Source of the DNA: an uncultured Verrucomicrobiota bacterium | Lineage (GTDB): Bacteria; Verrucomicrobiota; Verrucomicrobiia; Opitutales; Intestinicryptomonadaceae | Length of the DNA: 35,100 bases | Direction of reading: 5' to 3' | NCBI GenBank assembly: GCA_949283955.1 | Contig: CASDUP010000006.1 | Location: forward strand, 1 to 35,100 | Part shown: positions 34,630-35,100 of the stretch, in pieces | How positions within the stretch are numbered: the stretch's first letter is position 1 | How the letters are laid out: each line of letters opens with the position of its first letter | The notes under the pieces: generated by a model | What the model was told of the DNA's origin: nothing | The model's database searches: none | The model's input: only the letters and a program-made list of their open reading frames with translations | Program-made: the position numbers and the translations under genes

Positions 34630-35100
34630 TTACTTTTTTCTGCGCAAGAAGGCAAAACCAAGAGCAATCGCCCCTATTAGCGCCGCAATGTCTGCCGGCT
34701 CGGGAATTATGTAGTATTCCCAGCATGAAGCTCCGTATGCGTCGGTAGTTTCCACTTCCGCAAGGTAATAATCCACTCCGTACTTTTCTGAATCCATATA
34801 GCCGTCGAAGCGAAGTATATTATCTTCCAATACACTGTCGCTATAAGCGAGTGTTCCGTTCAGTTCGAGTTCGGAAAGCTTCGTGTATGACAACACCTTA
34901 TCTTCTCCGGCTATGTAATTTTTTATAAGCACGTAGCAATCGTCTGTGGAGGACGCCGTATTAAATCTAATGCCCAATATCGATATTGTTTGACTCTCCC
35001 CGGATCCCGTTGCGTTTATCATTTCCGAAGTGATCCCTTGGGCGGCAAGCTGTTCGCTTGTCATGCCATGATCTGACATTCCAAAGTCCAGTATGAGGTT
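34630..35100 (-). CDS. PEP-CTERM surface protein, C-terminal part (runs off window)
   Basis: Only the last 156 codons are inside the window; the frame continues past the right edge, so the start is not visible. The sequence reads LDFGMSDHGMTSEQL at its beginning and ends EYYIIPEPADIAALIG, a hydrophobic segment and FAFLRRKK, a PEP-CTERM sorting signal. It aligns over its whole visible length with the C-terminus of the protein at 31434-33977. By eye about three quarters of the residues are identical, rising to nearly all in the final 55. Both cysteines (DDCY, ASCWEYY) are kept. The two genes are therefore tandem paralogues, probably members of a larger family of surface proteins anchored or processed by an exosortase. 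It ends in a terminator at 34578-34603. Confidence 0.85.
   Translation of the reverse strand, partial: NLILDFGMSDHGMTSEQLAAQGITSEMINATGSGESQTISILGIRFNTASSTDDCYVLIKNYIAGEDKVLSYTKLSELELNGTLAYSDSVLEDNILRFDGYMDSEKYGVDYYLAEVETTDAYGASCWEYYIIPEPADIAALIGAIALGFAFLRRKK
34637..34803. repeat. Near-identical 3' gene repeat, copy 2
   Basis: This is the partner of 31444-31610, in the same orientation, about 95% identical with two long exact runs (34673-34727 and 34729-34788). Silent positions are conserved too, which points to recent duplication or gene conversion rather than protein-level selection alone. Confidence 0.85.

Noticed and set aside
1..35100. CRISPR arrays, insertion sequences, phage genes, tRNA or rRNA genes
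   Set aside because: No regularly spaced repeats, transposase frames, integrase motifs or RNA gene folds were seen anywhere in the window.

Overview
The window looks like a piece of a Verrucomicrobiota chromosome, probably from the Opitutae side of the phylum. This is an inference from gene families. Pointers are two surface proteins ending in a PEP-CTERM sorting signal, several exported proteins starting with a D/S-RRKF Tat motif, two Gfo/Idh/MocA oxidoreductases, a ThuA domain fused to HEAT-like helical repeats, and a citrate synthase and GlgC of ordinary bacterial type. A glycyl-radical-enzyme activase and an oxaloacetate-decarboxylase-type carboxyltransferase suggest anaerobic or fermentative metabolism. 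BamD-like and LptE-like genes imply a Gram-negative outer membrane. I saw no tRNA, rRNA, IS element, CRISPR array or phage gene.

Layout. 1-200: a broken start of an exported protein at the left edge, followed by 350 AT-rich bases. 612-2898 (minus): radical SAM activase and carboxyltransferase. 3046-4437 (plus): miaB. 4708-10910 (plus): a four-gene run encoding two Tat-exported Gfo/Idh/MocA proteins, an exported ThuA-HEAT protein and a Tat-exported sugar isomerase, closed by a strong bidirectional terminator at about 10950. This reads as a periplasmic carbohydrate oxidation or keto-sugar module. 11032-13010 (minus): a Tat-exported calcineurin-like phosphoesterase and an exported nucleoside-hydrolase-like protein. 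13119-17378 (plus): aroC, an unknown degenerate P-loop protein, hisC, hisB and hisH, tightly packed with stop/start overlaps. 17567-20122: gltA and tyrS, with a terminator. 20306-21589: glgC. 21652-23733: a 46-residue lipoprotein, prfA and prmC; PrmC methylates the GGQ glutamine of the release factor encoded just before it.

23708-26171 (minus): BamD-like protein, LptE-like lipoprotein and rpe, meeting prmC head-on with a 26-base overlap. 26283-27050 (plus): ROK-family (polyphosphate-glucokinase-like) kinase. 27088-28119 (minus): Tat-exported metallo-beta-lactamase-fold lipoprotein. 28321-29379 (minus) and 29540-31372 (plus): divergent recA and a thrS that lacks the TGS domain. 31434-33977 and 34630-35100 (both minus): two PEP-CTERM surface proteins that share a near-identical C-terminal region and about 95% identical 3' DNA, separated by roughly 600 bases of AT-rich DNA without a supportable gene.

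The two parts most worth further attention are the PEP-CTERM pair with its shared, extended C-terminal module (and the frameshifted signal-peptide gene at the other end, which may be a relative), and the exported Gfo/Idh/MocA-ThuA-isomerase operon. Everything was read by eye: functions of housekeeping genes are firm, while promoters, operators and the substrate of the sugar module are tentative.
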